Shown piece after piece: positions 1-8,711 of a stretch of 64,000 nucleotides of DNA. The DNA comes from Arthrobacter sp. ov118 (GTDB taxonomy: Bacteria; Actinomycetota; Actinomycetes; Actinomycetales; Micrococcaceae). Made by a program: the position numbers and the translations under genes. The stretch is from contig NZ_FPAY01000001.1 in NCBI RefSeq assembly GCF_900116495.1, forward strand, positions 1,114,668-1,178,667, read 5' to 3'. Each line of letters opens with the position of its first letter. The first letter of the stretch is position 1. A model generated the notes under the pieces. That model saw only the letters and a program-made list of their open reading frames with translations. It had not been told where the DNA came from and did no database searches.

Positions 1-327
1 ACCGGCGGCGGCACCGGCGGACGGCACCAGGCCAACGGCAAGACCGAGGAGGCCCTCACCGGCGACACCGCCACCAAGGTGGAGGCAGCCGTCAAGGCAG
101 CCCAGCCGGACGCGACGATCGAAAGAATGGAAACCGACGCCGACGGCGCCGTGTACGAAGCCCACATCACCAAGGCCGACGGCACCCACGCCACCGTCCT
201 GCTTGATGCAAACTTCACCATCACCGAAACCCAGGACCAGGGCCAAGGTGGCGGCCGGGGCCGCGGCGGGCCGAACGACGGCGACGCCGACGACGCCGCT
301 GCGAGCGGCTCCACCTCCAATGGCTAA
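1..327 (+). CDS. PepSY-like domain protein, C-terminal part (truncated by window edge)
   Basis: The reading frame is open from the first base to the TAA at 325-327, so the true start lies outside the window. The visible 108 residues contain an acidic segment with the pattern of a PepSY domain: a helix (TKVEAAVKAAQPDATIER) followed by strands METDADGAVYEAHI and THATVLLDANFTI. A Gly/Arg- and Asp/Ala-rich low-complexity tail ends the protein. PepSY domains are usually found in secreted or membrane-anchored proteins of unknown or inhibitory function; the signal peptide, if any, is off the left edge. Assignment rests on the helix-strand-strand pattern only. Confidence 0.6.
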   Translation, partial: TGGGTGGRHQANGKTEEALTGDTATKVEAAVKAAQPDATIERMETDADGAVYEAHITKADGTHATVLLDANFTITETQDQGQGGGRGRGGPNDGDADDAAASGSTSNG

Positions 328-346
328 GCCTTGACCAGAAAGGTCT

Positions 347-388
347 GGGCTGTTCCGGATGGCGGCACAGCCCTCCGGAACAGCCCTT
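347..388 (+). terminator. Rho-independent-type hairpin after the PepSY gene
   Basis: A perfect 13-bp inverted repeat, GGGCTGTTCCGGA at 347-359 and its complement at 374-386, with a 14-nt loop, starts 20 bases after the stop codon. Only a short TT follows the stem, so it is a GC-rich actinobacterial-type terminator lacking a long U tract. Confidence 0.7.
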
Positions 389-497
389 AGGGGCGTCCCG
401 CCGTCGTCCGCTGCGGTCTTGAACAGTTGCCGTCAGCCATTCCCTCGCCCGGCATCTGCCGATAGGGTGCACTAAAGATTCACCGGAAGGAGAACCC

Positions 498-1049
498 ATG
501 CGCAAAGTGACAGCCGGCCTCTTCTGCTCCGTGGACGGGGTGGTGGAGGACCCGTTCCTCTGGCAGTTCGACAGCTTCGACGACGAGCTCGGGGCTGGGA
601 TGGGCGAGATGATGGGCCGGATAGACACCGGGCTCCTGGGCCGCGTCGGGTACCAGCAGTGGGCGGAGTACTGGCCCAAGGCCGAAAGCGACGCCGACTT
701 CGCCGGGTTCATCAACCCGCTGCCGAAATTTGTGGCGTCCCGGACCCTGGGTCCGGAGCTGGAGTGGGAGAATTCGCGCCTGATCGAAGGTCCGCTGGAG
801 GACTTCGTGGCGGACTTGAAGAACAGCGACGGCGGCGAGATCGGCATCTTCAGCAGCATCTCGCTGGTCCGCCAACTGCTGTTCGCCGGCCTGCTCGACA
901 CCCTGATGCTGATCGTTCATCCGGTGGTCGCGGGAAGCGGCCGGCGGCTGTTCAGCGACGGCGATCCCCTGACCCGGCTGGAGCTGCAGTCATCCCAGCA
1001 GACCAGCAAGGGAAACATGATCCTCAGCTACGGCCTCCGCGGCGACTGA
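498..1049 (+). CDS. Dihydrofolate reductase family protein (RibD C-terminal-like)
   Basis: A 183-residue single-domain protein starting MRKVTAGLFCSVDGVVEDP, the typical opening of the DHFR/RibD-C superfamily of small actinobacterial reductases. The C-terminal half holds the expected GGEIGIFSSISLVRQLLFAGL segment (nucleotide-binding side) and LIVHPVVAGSGRRLF, a signature shared with RibD-C proteins. The ATG is preceded by AAGGAG 6-8 bases upstream, which fixes the start. It stands alone between a terminator and the LysE gene. The family probably binds NADPH, but the natural substrate of these small homologues is not known; classical dihydrofolate reduction is unlikely from the divergent sequence. 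Confidence 0.85.
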   Translation: MRKVTAGLFCSVDGVVEDPFLWQFDSFDDELGAGMGEMMGRIDTGLLGRVGYQQWAEYWPKAESDADFAGFINPLPKFVASRTLGPELEWENSRLIEGPLEDFVADLKNSDGGEIGIFSSISLVRQLLFAGLLDTLMLIVHPVVAGSGRRLFSDGDPLTRLELQSSQQTSKGNMILSYGLRGD

Positions 1050-1139
1050 CCCGCCGCGGGCCCAGCTGAGCCGGCCAGCAGAGCCACCGTCGCGCCTGGA
1101 CAGCGCGGCCGGCGGCCCCCGGGCCCGTAAACTTGGCGG

Positions 1140-1763
1140 GTGCAACCCTCACTTTGGCTGGCCCTGGCCGGCGCCGGCGTCCTGATCAGCTTCACCCCCG
1201 GCGCTGGCGCCATTAACACCATGAGCAACTCCCTGAACTCGGGATTCCGCCGTTCCATCTGGGGCATCCTGGGCCAGCAGGCCGCGCTGGTGGTGCACAT
1301 CCTGGTCGTGGCCCTCGGCGTCGGCGTGCTCGTGGCAAGCTCGCCGGTCGCCTTCAACGTAATCCGCTACGCGGGAGCCGCCTACCTGGTCTATCTGGGC
1401 GTCCGGCAGTTCCTGCACAAACCGGACCTGGACCAGGAGAAGGCCGCCGCCCTGCGCAACGAGCCCGCGTTCTCGATGTTCCGCCGCGGCTTGTGGGTGA
1501 ATCTGCTCAACCCCAAAGCCGTGGTCTTCTTCCTGGCCTTCATGCCCCAGTTCATCCGCCCGGAGCAGCCGCTGCTGCCACAGTACGCAGTTCTATCCGC
1601 CACCGTAATCGTGATTGACATCCTGGTGATGTGGTTCTTCTTCGCGGCGGCGGCCAGGTCTTTCCAGCGCTTCACCCACGACGCGCACGGCCAAAAGGTC
1701 CTGAACCGGACTTTCGGGGGTCTGTTCGTCGGCGTCGGCGTCCTGCTGGCCGCGATCCACTAA
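1140..1763 (+). CDS. LysE/RhtB family amino-acid exporter
   Basis: A 207-residue membrane protein with about six hydrophobic segments. The N-terminal FTPGAGAINTMSNSLNSGFR matches the conserved 'TPGP' loop region of LysE-type translocators, and NLLNPKAVVFFLAFMPQFI in the middle is the second family signature. These proteins export amino acids or homoserine-lactone-like compounds across the cytoplasmic membrane; the substrate cannot be told from sequence. The GTG at 1140 lies 6 bases after a TAAACT hexamer (1128-1133), with no Shine-Dalgarno sequence, so the mRNA is probably leaderless. It is convergent with the PaaX-type gene. Confidence 0.9.
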   Translation: MQPSLWLALAGAGVLISFTPGAGAINTMSNSLNSGFRRSIWGILGQQAALVVHILVVALGVGVLVASSPVAFNVIRYAGAAYLVYLGVRQFLHKPDLDQEKAAALRNEPAFSMFRRGLWVNLLNPKAVVFFLAFMPQFIRPEQPLLPQYAVLSATVIVIDILVMWFFFAAAARSFQRFTHDAHGQKVLNRTFGGLFVGVGVLLAAIH

Positions 1764-1818
1764 CGACGCCGGCGCGCCCGGGCCGGGCACAATCCTTCCG
1801 ACGGACCGCCGGATCGGA

Positions 1819-2745
1819 TCAGCGGGAGGAGCCTACCGAGAGAGCCCGCGCCGTGCCCGCCAGCTCGGGAGCTTCCCGGGCAACTACTTGGCCGACGAAG
1901 GCGGTGGCCGCCTCGGCGAGCCCGTCATAGAGGCGAACCATCAGATCTCTGGCCTCGTTCCGCGGCCACGCTTCCGGCAGGAGCTCGGCAGGCAGGTCCG
2001 GGTCGCTCCACGGAAACGCCCGCCACGCGTCCATCAGCTCGGTCCTGACCCGGAAGGCTTCCTCCGGGCTGACCGTTCCGGCGTCGAGGCGTTGGGCCCA
2101 CGGCGTGAATTTTTCGCTGAAGGGCCGGTATTGCTCCTTGAACTCCTGCGGCGACCAGGCCTCCACGAGCCGCTTGCCACGGAGGCTGGATTCCGCGGTG
2201 CGGAAAATGACGTAGTCGTCCACACCGTACCCCTGGCAGGTTTTCTCCAGCTCCTCGGAGTGGTCGCGCGGGGAGACCCACAGCGCCCCGAACAGCGGCG
2301 CGAATCCGCGCCAACGCAAGCGTGAGCGGAACATCTCCCGGACATCCCGCGACGTCTCCGGAATGGAAAAAGCGATGACGGTCCAGCTGCCGTCCCACTG
2401 GCGGGACTGTTCACCGAACACGGAGACCTGCTCCAGGCCGTGGCGCAGCCGGTTCCGCGCGCCCGGGGTAATGCGGTAACGCGAGGTCCGCCCGGCACTG
2501 GACTGCTCCAGAACACCCCGGGACGCGAGGCGGCTCAGCGCAGTCGCCGTCGCCGACGCCGTGATCCCCAGGCCAGCAGCCAGGGCCGCGATGAGCCGGG
2601 ACGGCAGCCATTCCTCGCTATTGAACCAATAGTCCACCACCAGGGTGACCAGCTGGTGCTGGGTGGATGGCCCCTTCAAAGGCCGGGGAAAGTCGATGGC
2701 CAGGTCCGGGTCCAGGCCGGGCACGGAGGCGGGTCGCTCGCTCAT
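1819..2745 (-). CDS. PaaX family transcriptional regulator
   Basis: A 308-residue protein with an N-terminal winged helix (about residues 20-90, LIAALAAGLGITASATATAL followed by LASRGVLEQ), a central PaaX dimerisation domain (WTVIAFSIPE, LRWRGFAPLFGALWVSPRD) and a C-terminal PaaX_C region. PaaX of E. coli represses phenylacetate catabolism and is released by phenylacetyl-CoA; homologues control other CoA-ester pathways. The start at 2745 is chosen because GGAGG lies just upstream and the residues before it are not conserved-looking. It is transcribed away from the MHS transporter, hydrolase and DUF3237 genes, which are its likely targets. The ligand is unknown. Confidence 0.9.
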   Translation of the reverse strand: MSERPASVPGLDPDLAIDFPRPLKGPSTQHQLVTLVVDYWFNSEEWLPSRLIAALAAGLGITASATATALSRLASRGVLEQSSAGRTSRYRITPGARNRLRHGLEQVSVFGEQSRQWDGSWTVIAFSIPETSRDVREMFRSRLRWRGFAPLFGALWVSPRDHSEELEKTCQGYGVDDYVIFRTAESSLRGKRLVEAWSPQEFKEQYRPFSEKFTPWAQRLDAGTVSPEEAFRVRTELMDAWRAFPWSDPDLPAELLPEAWPRNEARDLMVRLYDGLAEAATAFVGQVVAREAPELAGTARALSVGSSR

Positions 2746-2784
2746 CACGCCTCCATCATGCCAGCCGCAACCATCCCTGATTTC

Positions 2785-2828
2785 ATTTTGCACTTGGATT
2801 GACGGACGCTGCAAGAAGTGCATACCAT
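2785..2828. promoter_or_regulatory. Overlapping divergent promoters with an inverted repeat (candidate PaaX-type operator)
   Basis: On the + strand TTGACG (2799-2804) and TACCAT (2823-2828) are 18 bases apart and point to the transporter. On the - strand TTGCAG (2814-2809) and CAAAAT (2790-2785), also 18 apart, point to the regulator. The inverted repeat TGCACTT (2789-2795) / AAGTGCA (2816-2822) spans both core promoters. A repressor binding here could shut both directions. Assignment to the adjacent regulator is by position only. Confidence 0.55.
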
Positions 2829-2949
2829 TGCGTCGGGAGTGACGGAGGCCACAGCCGAGCCCGCCACTCTGCTCAGCATGCGAGCCACAGGTCTTTTACC
2901 GCCCCACCCTTTCCCCTGTTTCACTTCCCGCCCACCTAGGAGATCCGCA

Positions 2950-4344
2950 ATGACCGCTGGTCCCATCGATCCGCCGACGCCGTTGACGCCGTCCGCGGAA
3001 CAGGCCCGCCCCGATTCCCGCGACGGAACCAAGCATGCCCGCCGTGCCGCCGCCGCCAGCTTCATCGGCAGCACCCTGGAGTACTACGACTTCTTTATCT
3101 ACGGTTCGGCGTCCGCACTGATCTTCAACAAGATCTTCTTCCCCGGCATCGATCCCGCCCTCGGCACCATCCTGTCCATGGCCACCATCGGCATCGGCTA
3201 CGTCGTCCGGCCCCTCGCGGCCAGCGTCATCGGCCACTACGGGGACCGCATTGGGCGGCGCCAGATGCTCGTGCTGACGCTCGTCGTTATGGGCGTGGCC
3301 ACCTTCCTCATCGGCTGCCTGCCGCCGGCCGCCGCCATCGGCGCCGCCGCCCCGGTCCTCCTGGTGGTCCTGCGCGCGCTTCAGGGTGCCTCCGCGGCCG
3401 GTGAGTCCGTCGGTGCCGTGACCATGACCATGGAACATGCCCCCAGCAATAAACGGGCCTTCTACAGCAGCTGGGTCAACACCGGCGCCGTGGCAGGGAT
3501 CATGCTGGCTTCCCTGGCCTTCCTCGCAGTGTCTCTCCTCCCGCAGGAAGACCTGCTCAGCTGGGGATGGCGGCTGCCGTTCCTCGCCAGCATTCTGGTG
3601 GTCGCCGTCGGCCTCTACATCCGCCTCCGGCTGCCCGAATCCGAGGTCTTCGAAGCCGCGAAAGAGACCGAGACCGACAACGAGCTCCCGCTCAAAGTCG
3701 TCCTCCGCGATCACTGGCGCACCATTTTGAAAGTCATCTTCTTCGGGCTCTGGAGCGTGGTGTCCTCGGTCTTCGCGGCCTTCGGCCTGGCCTACGCAAC
3801 CGGCAAGTTCGGCATTCCGTCGGCCGCCATGCTTGGTGTCACGATTGTCACCGCCGCCCTCGGCATCATCGCCCAGCCCTACGCCGGCATCCTGGCCGAC
3901 CGGATCGGCCGCAAGCCGGTCTTCATCACCGGCAACATCATCTGTGCCGTGGCCGCCTTCGTCTACTTCTGGTCCATCAGCACCGGGTCCATACCGCTGA
4001 TCTTTGCCAGCGGCATCCTGTTCATGACCGTCGGATACGGCATGGTGAACCCGCTGGGGCCGGCCATGACGGCCGAAATGTTCCCCACCCGCGTCCGGTA
4101 CACCGGGGCAGCCACCGCATCCCAGCTCGGCCTCGTCGTGACGGGCTTCGCGCCGGCGATCGCCGCCGCCATCGTCCAGCCCGGACCCACCGGCTGGATT
4201 CCGGTGGCAGGCTTCACGGCCGCCTGCTGCCTGGTCTCCGCGGCAGTCACCGCGATCTGGGTCAAGGAAACTTACAACGTATCCACCGAAGCCCTGGGAA
4301 CCAGGCCTACCGCGGCCAAGGCATCAGCCGGCACTCCCGCCTAG
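2950..4344 (+). CDS. MHS-type MFS transporter (metabolite:H+ symporter)
   Basis: A 464-residue protein with twelve predicted membrane segments. FIGSTLEYYDFFIYGSASAL is the diagnostic first-helix motif of the metabolite:H+ symporter subfamily (shikimate, proline/betaine and aromatic-acid carriers), and GHYGDRIGRRQ is the MFS loop 2-3 motif, repeated as ADRIGRKPVF in the second half. It is an inner-membrane importer, probably of a carboxylate. ATG 2950 was preferred over upstream in-frame codons because the conserved part begins soon after and TAGGAG precedes it. A hairpin follows at 4386. The neighbouring PaaX-type regulator and CocE-type hydrolase suggest uptake of the compound that the cluster degrades. 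Confidence 0.88.
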   Translation: MTAGPIDPPTPLTPSAEQARPDSRDGTKHARRAAAASFIGSTLEYYDFFIYGSASALIFNKIFFPGIDPALGTILSMATIGIGYVVRPLAASVIGHYGDRIGRRQMLVLTLVVMGVATFLIGCLPPAAAIGAAAPVLLVVLRALQGASAAGESVGAVTMTMEHAPSNKRAFYSSWVNTGAVAGIMLASLAFLAVSLLPQEDLLSWGWRLPFLASILVVAVGLYIRLRLPESEVFEAAKETETDNELPLKVVLRDHWRTILKVIFFGLWSVVSSVFAAFGLAYATGKFGIPSAAMLGVTIVTAALGIIAQPYAGILADRIGRKPVFITGNIICAVAAFVYFWSISTGSIPLIFASGILFMTVGYGMVNPLGPAMTAEMFPTRVRYTGAATASQLGLVVTGFAPAIAAAIVQPGPTGWIPVAGFTAACCLVSAAVTAIWVKETYNVSTEALGTRPTAAKASAGTPA

Positions 4345-4385
4345 AAACCGGCAGTCAAAACCGACAGCCAGAACGTACAGCCGCC

Positions 4386-4415
4386 GGGAGGGGCCGGGCA
4401 CGCCCGGCCCCTCCC
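4386..4415 (+). terminator. Strong hairpin between transporter and hydrolase genes
   Basis: A perfect 14-bp inverted repeat, GGGAGGGGCCGGGC at 4386-4399 and its complement at 4402-4415, lies 42 bases after the transporter stop and 43 before the next start. No U run follows. It could end the transcript or lower expression of the downstream genes relative to the transporter. Confidence 0.65.
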
Positions 4416-4457
4416 GCATATCTTCCCCGCTGCCCCATCCACGTTAGGACCCCCTCC

Positions 4458-6203
4458 GTGACACCCCGCCCCGTGCTCGTTGACCACGACGTTGAAACCC
4501 CGCTGCCGGACGGCACCATCCTCCGCTCCACCGTGTACCGCCCGGCGGACGGGGAACCGTGCCCGGTACTGCTGACCAGGACGCCTTACGGCCGGGACCT
4601 GGCGGTCAATTCCGCCTACTTCAATCCCACAACGGTCGCGGCGGCGGGCTACGTGGTGATCCTGCAGGACTGCCGAGGGCGCTTTGGTTCCGACGGGGTC
4701 TTCGACCCGTCGGTCAATGAGGCGTCCGACGGCGCCAGCACGGTGGAGTGGGCGGCGCGGTTGCCGTACTCCAACGGCCTGGTTGGCATGTGGGGGCGGT
4801 CCTACTTCGCCGAGACCCAGTGGCGGGCGGCCTCGGCCAAGCCGGCCGGGCTGGCGGCGTTGTCCCTGGGCATCTCGGCCGGGGCCAACGCAAACAACGG
4901 GTCCCTCTACCGCGGCGGGGCCTTCGAGCTCGGCAGCCGCCTCAGCTGGGGCCACGCCTCCATCTCCGCCAACGAAACCGCCCGGGAATTCCCCGACGAT
5001 CCCGAACTGCGGGCCAAGGAACTGCAGTCGTGGCTGGACCTTGACCGTTCCTTCTCCGACGCCACGGCCTTCGGAATGCTGCCCCTCGGGGACCTGGCGC
5101 CGCGGCTCGGCACCTTCATGAACCGACATGTCCTGCCCTCGGCCGGAGAATCCCCGGGGAGCAGCTTCACGCAGGTCTGGGACGGCGCGTCTGCGTCACC
5201 GGTGGACATGCCCACCCTGCACATCGGCGGCTGGTTCGACATCTTCGCCCCGAGCACACTGGCGCAGTACCGGATGCAGCTCGAGCACAACCGCGCCAAC
5301 CCCACAACCGCGCCCCGGCTCATCATCGGGCCGTGGACCCACACCAATCTCTCCGGCGCCTACCCGGATATCAGCTTCGGCCTCAATGCGGCCGCCGGCG
5401 TCATGAACGGCCTCGGTGACCTCTCCGCGCTCCAGACCGCCTGGTTCGATGCCGTCCTCAAGGGCGAGCAGGACCGGCTCGGGCAGGTGCCGCCGGTCCT
5501 GCTGTACTTCATGGGCGAAAACCAGTGGCGCGGCTTCGATGAACTCCCAGCCCCCGCCGGCCGCCGTTCGTGGTTCCTGGGCTCTGGCGGATCGCTGGAG
5601 GACGCACCCGGAATACCGGGTGCGGAAAGCTACTTCTACGATCCCCTCGATCCCGTGCCGACGGCGGGCGGCGCCACCATGATCCATGGCGCGTTCCCCG
5701 CCGGACCGGCAGACCAGCGGTCCGTCGAGGCCCGCGACGACGTCCTGACCTTCACCACGGAGCCGTTCGAGGCGCCGGTGACCATCTTCGGCGATGTCAG
5801 CGCCACCTTCTTCGCCGCGTCCTCTGCCGTTGACACCGATTTTGTCGTGCGCCTCTGCCGGGTCACCCCGGACGGCACGTCCCTGGGCCTGGCCGACGGG
5901 ATCGTCCGTGCCTCCTGGCGCGAGAGCTATGCCCACACCGGGCTGTACGAGCCCGACCACGCCCCCTCCCCCATCGAACCCGGGCAGGCGTACGAATACA
6001 CCGTGAGTCTCTGGCAGACTGCCTTCACGTTTGCGCCCGGCGAGCGCCTCCGGGTGCAGGTCACCTCCAGCTGCCATCCACGCTGGGACCGTAACCTGAA
6101 CACCGGCAAGCTCGCGTTTGACTCGGCCGAGGCGCTTGTGGCGCGGCAGTCCGTCCTGTTCGGCCAGGACCACCCGAGCCGGCTGACGGTCGGCATCCTG
6201 TGA
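4458..6203 (+). CDS. CocE/NonD family hydrolase (X-Pro dipeptidyl-peptidase S15-like)
   Basis: A 581-residue alpha/beta hydrolase. The nucleophile elbow is MWGRSYFAETQW (family consensus G-x-S-Y-x-G-x-x-Q), the acid is in HIGGWFDIF and the histidine in IIGPWTHTNLSG, the same order as in cocaine esterase. The C-terminal third is the jelly-roll domain ending with RLRVQVTSSCHPRWDRN and TGKLAFDS. Family members cleave esters or amides; the substrate here is not predictable. The GTG at 4458 starts the conserved N-terminus (VLVDHDVETPLPDGTILR) and no good Shine-Dalgarno is visible. Its last four bases overlap the start of the DUF3237 gene, so the two are translationally coupled. Confidence 0.88.
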   Translation: MTPRPVLVDHDVETPLPDGTILRSTVYRPADGEPCPVLLTRTPYGRDLAVNSAYFNPTTVAAAGYVVILQDCRGRFGSDGVFDPSVNEASDGASTVEWAARLPYSNGLVGMWGRSYFAETQWRAASAKPAGLAALSLGISAGANANNGSLYRGGAFELGSRLSWGHASISANETAREFPDDPELRAKELQSWLDLDRSFSDATAFGMLPLGDLAPRLGTFMNRHVLPSAGESPGSSFTQVWDGASASPVDMPTLHIGGWFDIFAPSTLAQYRMQLEHNRANPTTAPRLIIGPWTHTNLSGAYPDISFGLNAAAGVMNGLGDLSALQTAWFDAVLKGEQDRLGQVPPVLLYFMGENQWRGFDELPAPAGRRSWFLGSGGSLEDAPGIPGAESYFYDPLDPVPTAGGATMIHGAFPAGPADQRSVEARDDVLTFTTEPFEAPVTIFGDVSATFFAASSAVDTDFVVRLCRVTPDGTSLGLADGIVRASWRESYAHTGLYEPDHAPSPIEPGQAYEYTVSLWQTAFTFAPGERLRVQVTSSCHPRWDRNLNTGKLAFDSAEALVARQSVLFGQDHPSRLTVGIL

Positions 6204-6673
6204 CAGCGGCACTTGCGGTCCCGCCCGGGCTCAGCTTCCTGGCGGAGCTGTCCGTGACGGTCGGCGAGCCGATCGACGTCGGCCCGACCCCGGAGGGGCA
6301 TCGGCGCCTCATCCCCATCACCGGTGGCACCCTCCGGGGTCCGGCCCTCAACGGACGGGTCCTGCCCGGCGGTGCCGACTGCCAGCTCCTCCGCGGCCCT
6401 ACCCTTACGGAACTGGACGCCAGATACGTCCTGGAAACCGACGCCGGGCACCGGATCTTCGTCCACAACACAGCCCTGCGGCACGGTTCCTCCCGGGACA
6501 TCGAACTGCTCAACAGCGGCGCCGCCGTCGATCCTTCGAAGATCTATTTCCGCTGCTGGCCGCGGCTCACCACTGCCGCCCCGGAGCTGGACTGGCTGAA
6601 TACACGCCTCACCCTCGGGACGGGCGTGCGCGAGCCCGGCCGGGTGGTCATCTGCATCTTCACGGTCCACTGA
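6200..6673 (+). CDS. DUF3237 domain protein
   Basis: A 157-residue protein matching the DUF3237 pattern: FLAELSVTVGEPIDVGPTPE near the start, HRRLIPITGGTLRGPALNGRVLPGGADCQL in the centre and PSKIYFRCWPRLTTAAPELDWLN near the end. The GTG start sits inside the preceding stop (GTGA), an overlap typical of coupled translation. DUF3237 proteins are small beta-barrel proteins often found beside aromatic or carboxylate catabolic genes; no reaction is established as far as I know. The tight coupling to the CocE-type hydrolase suggests they act on the same compound. Confidence 0.88.
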   Translation: MTAALAVPPGLSFLAELSVTVGEPIDVGPTPEGHRRLIPITGGTLRGPALNGRVLPGGADCQLLRGPTLTELDARYVLETDAGHRIFVHNTALRHGSSRDIELLNSGAAVDPSKIYFRCWPRLTTAAPELDWLNTRLTLGTGVREPGRVVICIFTVH

Positions 6674-6723
6674 CGGCACGTGCGGTTCAGACGGCTATCC
6701 TCGCGATGCAGCAAGGAAGCCGG

Positions 6724-7016
6724 TCATGGATGTGATGCGCATTCGGCGCGAATACGCCGGTCCAGGAAACACGTGCCCTGCCGGACCATGGGGATGGCCA
6801 CGTTCAGGCTGCCGGTGCGGGCGTCGAAGTCCCGGTGCTGGTAGCCGTTGCGGGCATTCCTGCGGGCCTCGGAGCAGACACCGTATTCGGCGCCGCAGAC
6901 GGCGTCGGCTTCAGCGCGCCCATCAGCGAGTTGATGAAGGTGGTCAGGATGGATCACATCAGATCCGGAGATGCCTGCTCGAGCTGTTCTGACAGAAAAC
7001 GGGCCGGATCAATAAC
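6724..7016 (-). pseudogene. Decayed N-terminal fragment of an IS256-type (mutator) transposase
   Basis: Read on the - strand, 7016 to about 6955 gives VIDPARFLSEQLEQASPDLM, then a stop, then SILTTFINSLM; a frameshift moves to the next frame, giving AEADAVCGAEYG and NGYQHRDFDARTGSLNVAIP before the frame ends at 6724. These are successive conserved segments of IS256-family transposases, interrupted by one nonsense codon and one frameshift and lacking the whole DDE catalytic part. The gene is dead. It fills the 450-base gap between the DUF3237 gene and the bet permease; the remainder of that gap (6674-6723 and 7017-7124) shows nothing I can name, and no terminal repeats are recognisable. Confidence 0.8.
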
Positions 7017-7124
7017 ATGGAGTGCGGCCACCGCGTGAGCTCGATACGAACTTTGGTAGGTCGTTTCAAGAAGCACGCGGTGGCCGCCTCACGTCCGGGG
7101 GCAACACGTCCGGGAGCCGGGCCG

Positions 7125-8711
7125 TTACACCACGCTAATGGGCATTACCGATTCCGTCTCGGCGGATTCCAGCGGCGGAGGTGGTGTGGTTGCGGCTGCA
7201 TGCCCGGCGAGGACACCCGTCTGGTGCCGAAGCTTCAGTCGGTACATCAGGACACCGGTGAGGGTGACGGCAGCGACGAAGAGAACCCCGCCCCACTGCA
7301 GGTACCACTCGAACGGTGGTACCGAGTTGTAGATTTCCGGGCGGGGCCAGATCAGGTTCAGTGTCATGGCACCACCCCAGAGGACGGCGAGGATGTTCAC
7401 CGGCAAGCCCCACCTGCCGAGGGTGAAGCCCGGCTCGGAGCCGCCGTCGACAAGCGGCCATTTCTTCAGGAACCTATTCCGCAGCATGGGAACCGTGACC
7501 AGCAGGTAGGACAGGTAGATCAGGACGATGCTGATGCTGGACAGGATGGTGAAAATCGCCGGCTGCATCACGTTGACCAGCAGCGGGATGACGGCCATGA
7601 CGCCGATCACGATCGCCGCGACGGTGGGGGTCTTGCGGACCGGGTCCACCTTGCTCAACTGACGGCTAAAAGGCAGGTTGTTGTCCCGAGCCATGGCGAA
7701 CATCATGCGGATGGCGGCGGCGTGAACGGCCAGCGTGCAGACCGCCACGGCCACGACGATGCACACGAGGAAGGCCTTGCCAAAAGGTCCGCCCAGGACG
7801 GAGAGGACGATGTGCTGCAGGCCGCCGTCGGCAGCAGAGACCTTAGGGTCGGTGAGGTCCGGTGCGGCCAGGATGCCGAAGAGCAGGATCAGCCCGCCCA
7901 GCAGGAAGGATGCGGTGACGGCGCGGATAATTGCTTTGGGGGCAGTGCGTTTGGGGTCCTTCGTTTCCTCGCCGAGGGAGCTCGCGGTGTCGAAGCCGTA
8001 CATGACGTAGCCGGAGGCCATCGCACCGATGAGGAACACCCCGAAGAAGCCCAGGTCATGGTCTTCGCCGAATCCTGCAGTGTCGAAGAAGACCTCGGGC
8101 CCCCGCACCACGTGCCAGCCCAGCGCGAGGATGAGAAGCACCGCCGCGGTCAGCTCGACGAACACGCCGATGCTGTTGATCCTGGTCATGAGCTTTACGC
8201 CGAACGCATTGATGAGGGTGGAGATGGTGATCATGATGGTGGCCAGCACCACGCCGTTCATGGCGAAGTCATACGGGCCGGTACCATCGCCGACAAACTG
8301 GAAGCCGGACCAGAGCTGCGGCAGGGTGATCTGCAGGGCCAATGCCACGGACCCCAGCGCCATGATGGAGGACAGCAGCAGCAGCCAGCCCGACAGCCAG
8401 GCCGACGTCCCGGACGCGAGCCGCTTCGCCCAGTTATAAACCGAGCCGGCCACGGGGTAGCGGCCGGCCAGCTCGGCAAAGCACAGTGCCACCATCAGCT
8501 GGCCGACGAAAACGATGGGCCAGGACCAGGCGTACGCCGGGCCGGCCATGGAAAAACCAAAATAGAACAGTTGAAAAACACCGGTGAGGATGGAGATGTA
8601 GCTGACGCCTGCGGCGAAGCTGGCGAACTTGCCGATGCTTCGGTCCAGGGTCTGGGCATAGCCGAACTCGTCCATGCCGCTTGAATCAGTACTCTTGCTG
8701 GGTTCCAACAT
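7125..8711 (-). CDS. APC family permease, probable choline/betaine-aldehyde-pathway importer
   Basis: A 528-residue permease with about twelve hydrophobic segments, opening with FGYAQTLDRSIGKFASFAAGVSYISI and carrying SLGEETKDPKRTAPKAII, the conserved cytoplasmic loop of amino-acid/polyamine/organocation transporters. It is the third gene of the leftward betA-betB operon, 120 bases after betB, with AGGAG upstream of ATG 8711. The context makes choline or a related quaternary amine the likely substrate, although BCCT or ABC systems are the better known choline importers. Function by homology: H+- or Na+-coupled uptake at the inner membrane; substrate by inference only. Confidence 0.82.
   Translation of the reverse strand: MLEPSKSTDSSGMDEFGYAQTLDRSIGKFASFAAGVSYISILTGVFQLFYFGFSMAGPAYAWSWPIVFVGQLMVALCFAELAGRYPVAGSVYNWAKRLASGTSAWLSGWLLLLSSIMALGSVALALQITLPQLWSGFQFVGDGTGPYDFAMNGVVLATIMITISTLINAFGVKLMTRINSIGVFVELTAAVLLILALGWHVVRGPEVFFDTAGFGEDHDLGFFGVFLIGAMASGYVMYGFDTASSLGEETKDPKRTAPKAIIRAVTASFLLGGLILLFGILAAPDLTDPKVSAADGGLQHIVLSVLGGPFGKAFLVCIVVAVAVCTLAVHAAAIRMMFAMARDNNLPFSRQLSKVDPVRKTPTVAAIVIGVMAVIPLLVNVMQPAIFTILSSISIVLIYLSYLLVTVPMLRNRFLKKWPLVDGGSEPGFTLGRWGLPVNILAVLWGGAMTLNLIWPRPEIYNSVPPFEWYLQWGGVLFVAAVTLTGVLMYRLKLRHQTGVLAGHAAATTPPPPLESAETESVMPISVV

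Noticed and set aside
3567..4457. Long N-terminal extension of the CocE-type frame
   Set aside because: Arg/His/Pro-rich translation of the transporter gene in another frame; conserved hydrolase sequence begins only at GTG 4458.
6726..7038. Short + strand frames in the IS relic
   Set aside because: They are the complement of the transposase fragment and show no family features.
7017..8684. 555-codon open frame on the + strand opposite the bet permease
   Set aside because: Rich in His/Gln/Asp/Gly in the manner of antisense frames of GC-rich membrane-protein genes; the opposite strand encodes a clear APC permease with a ribosome site.
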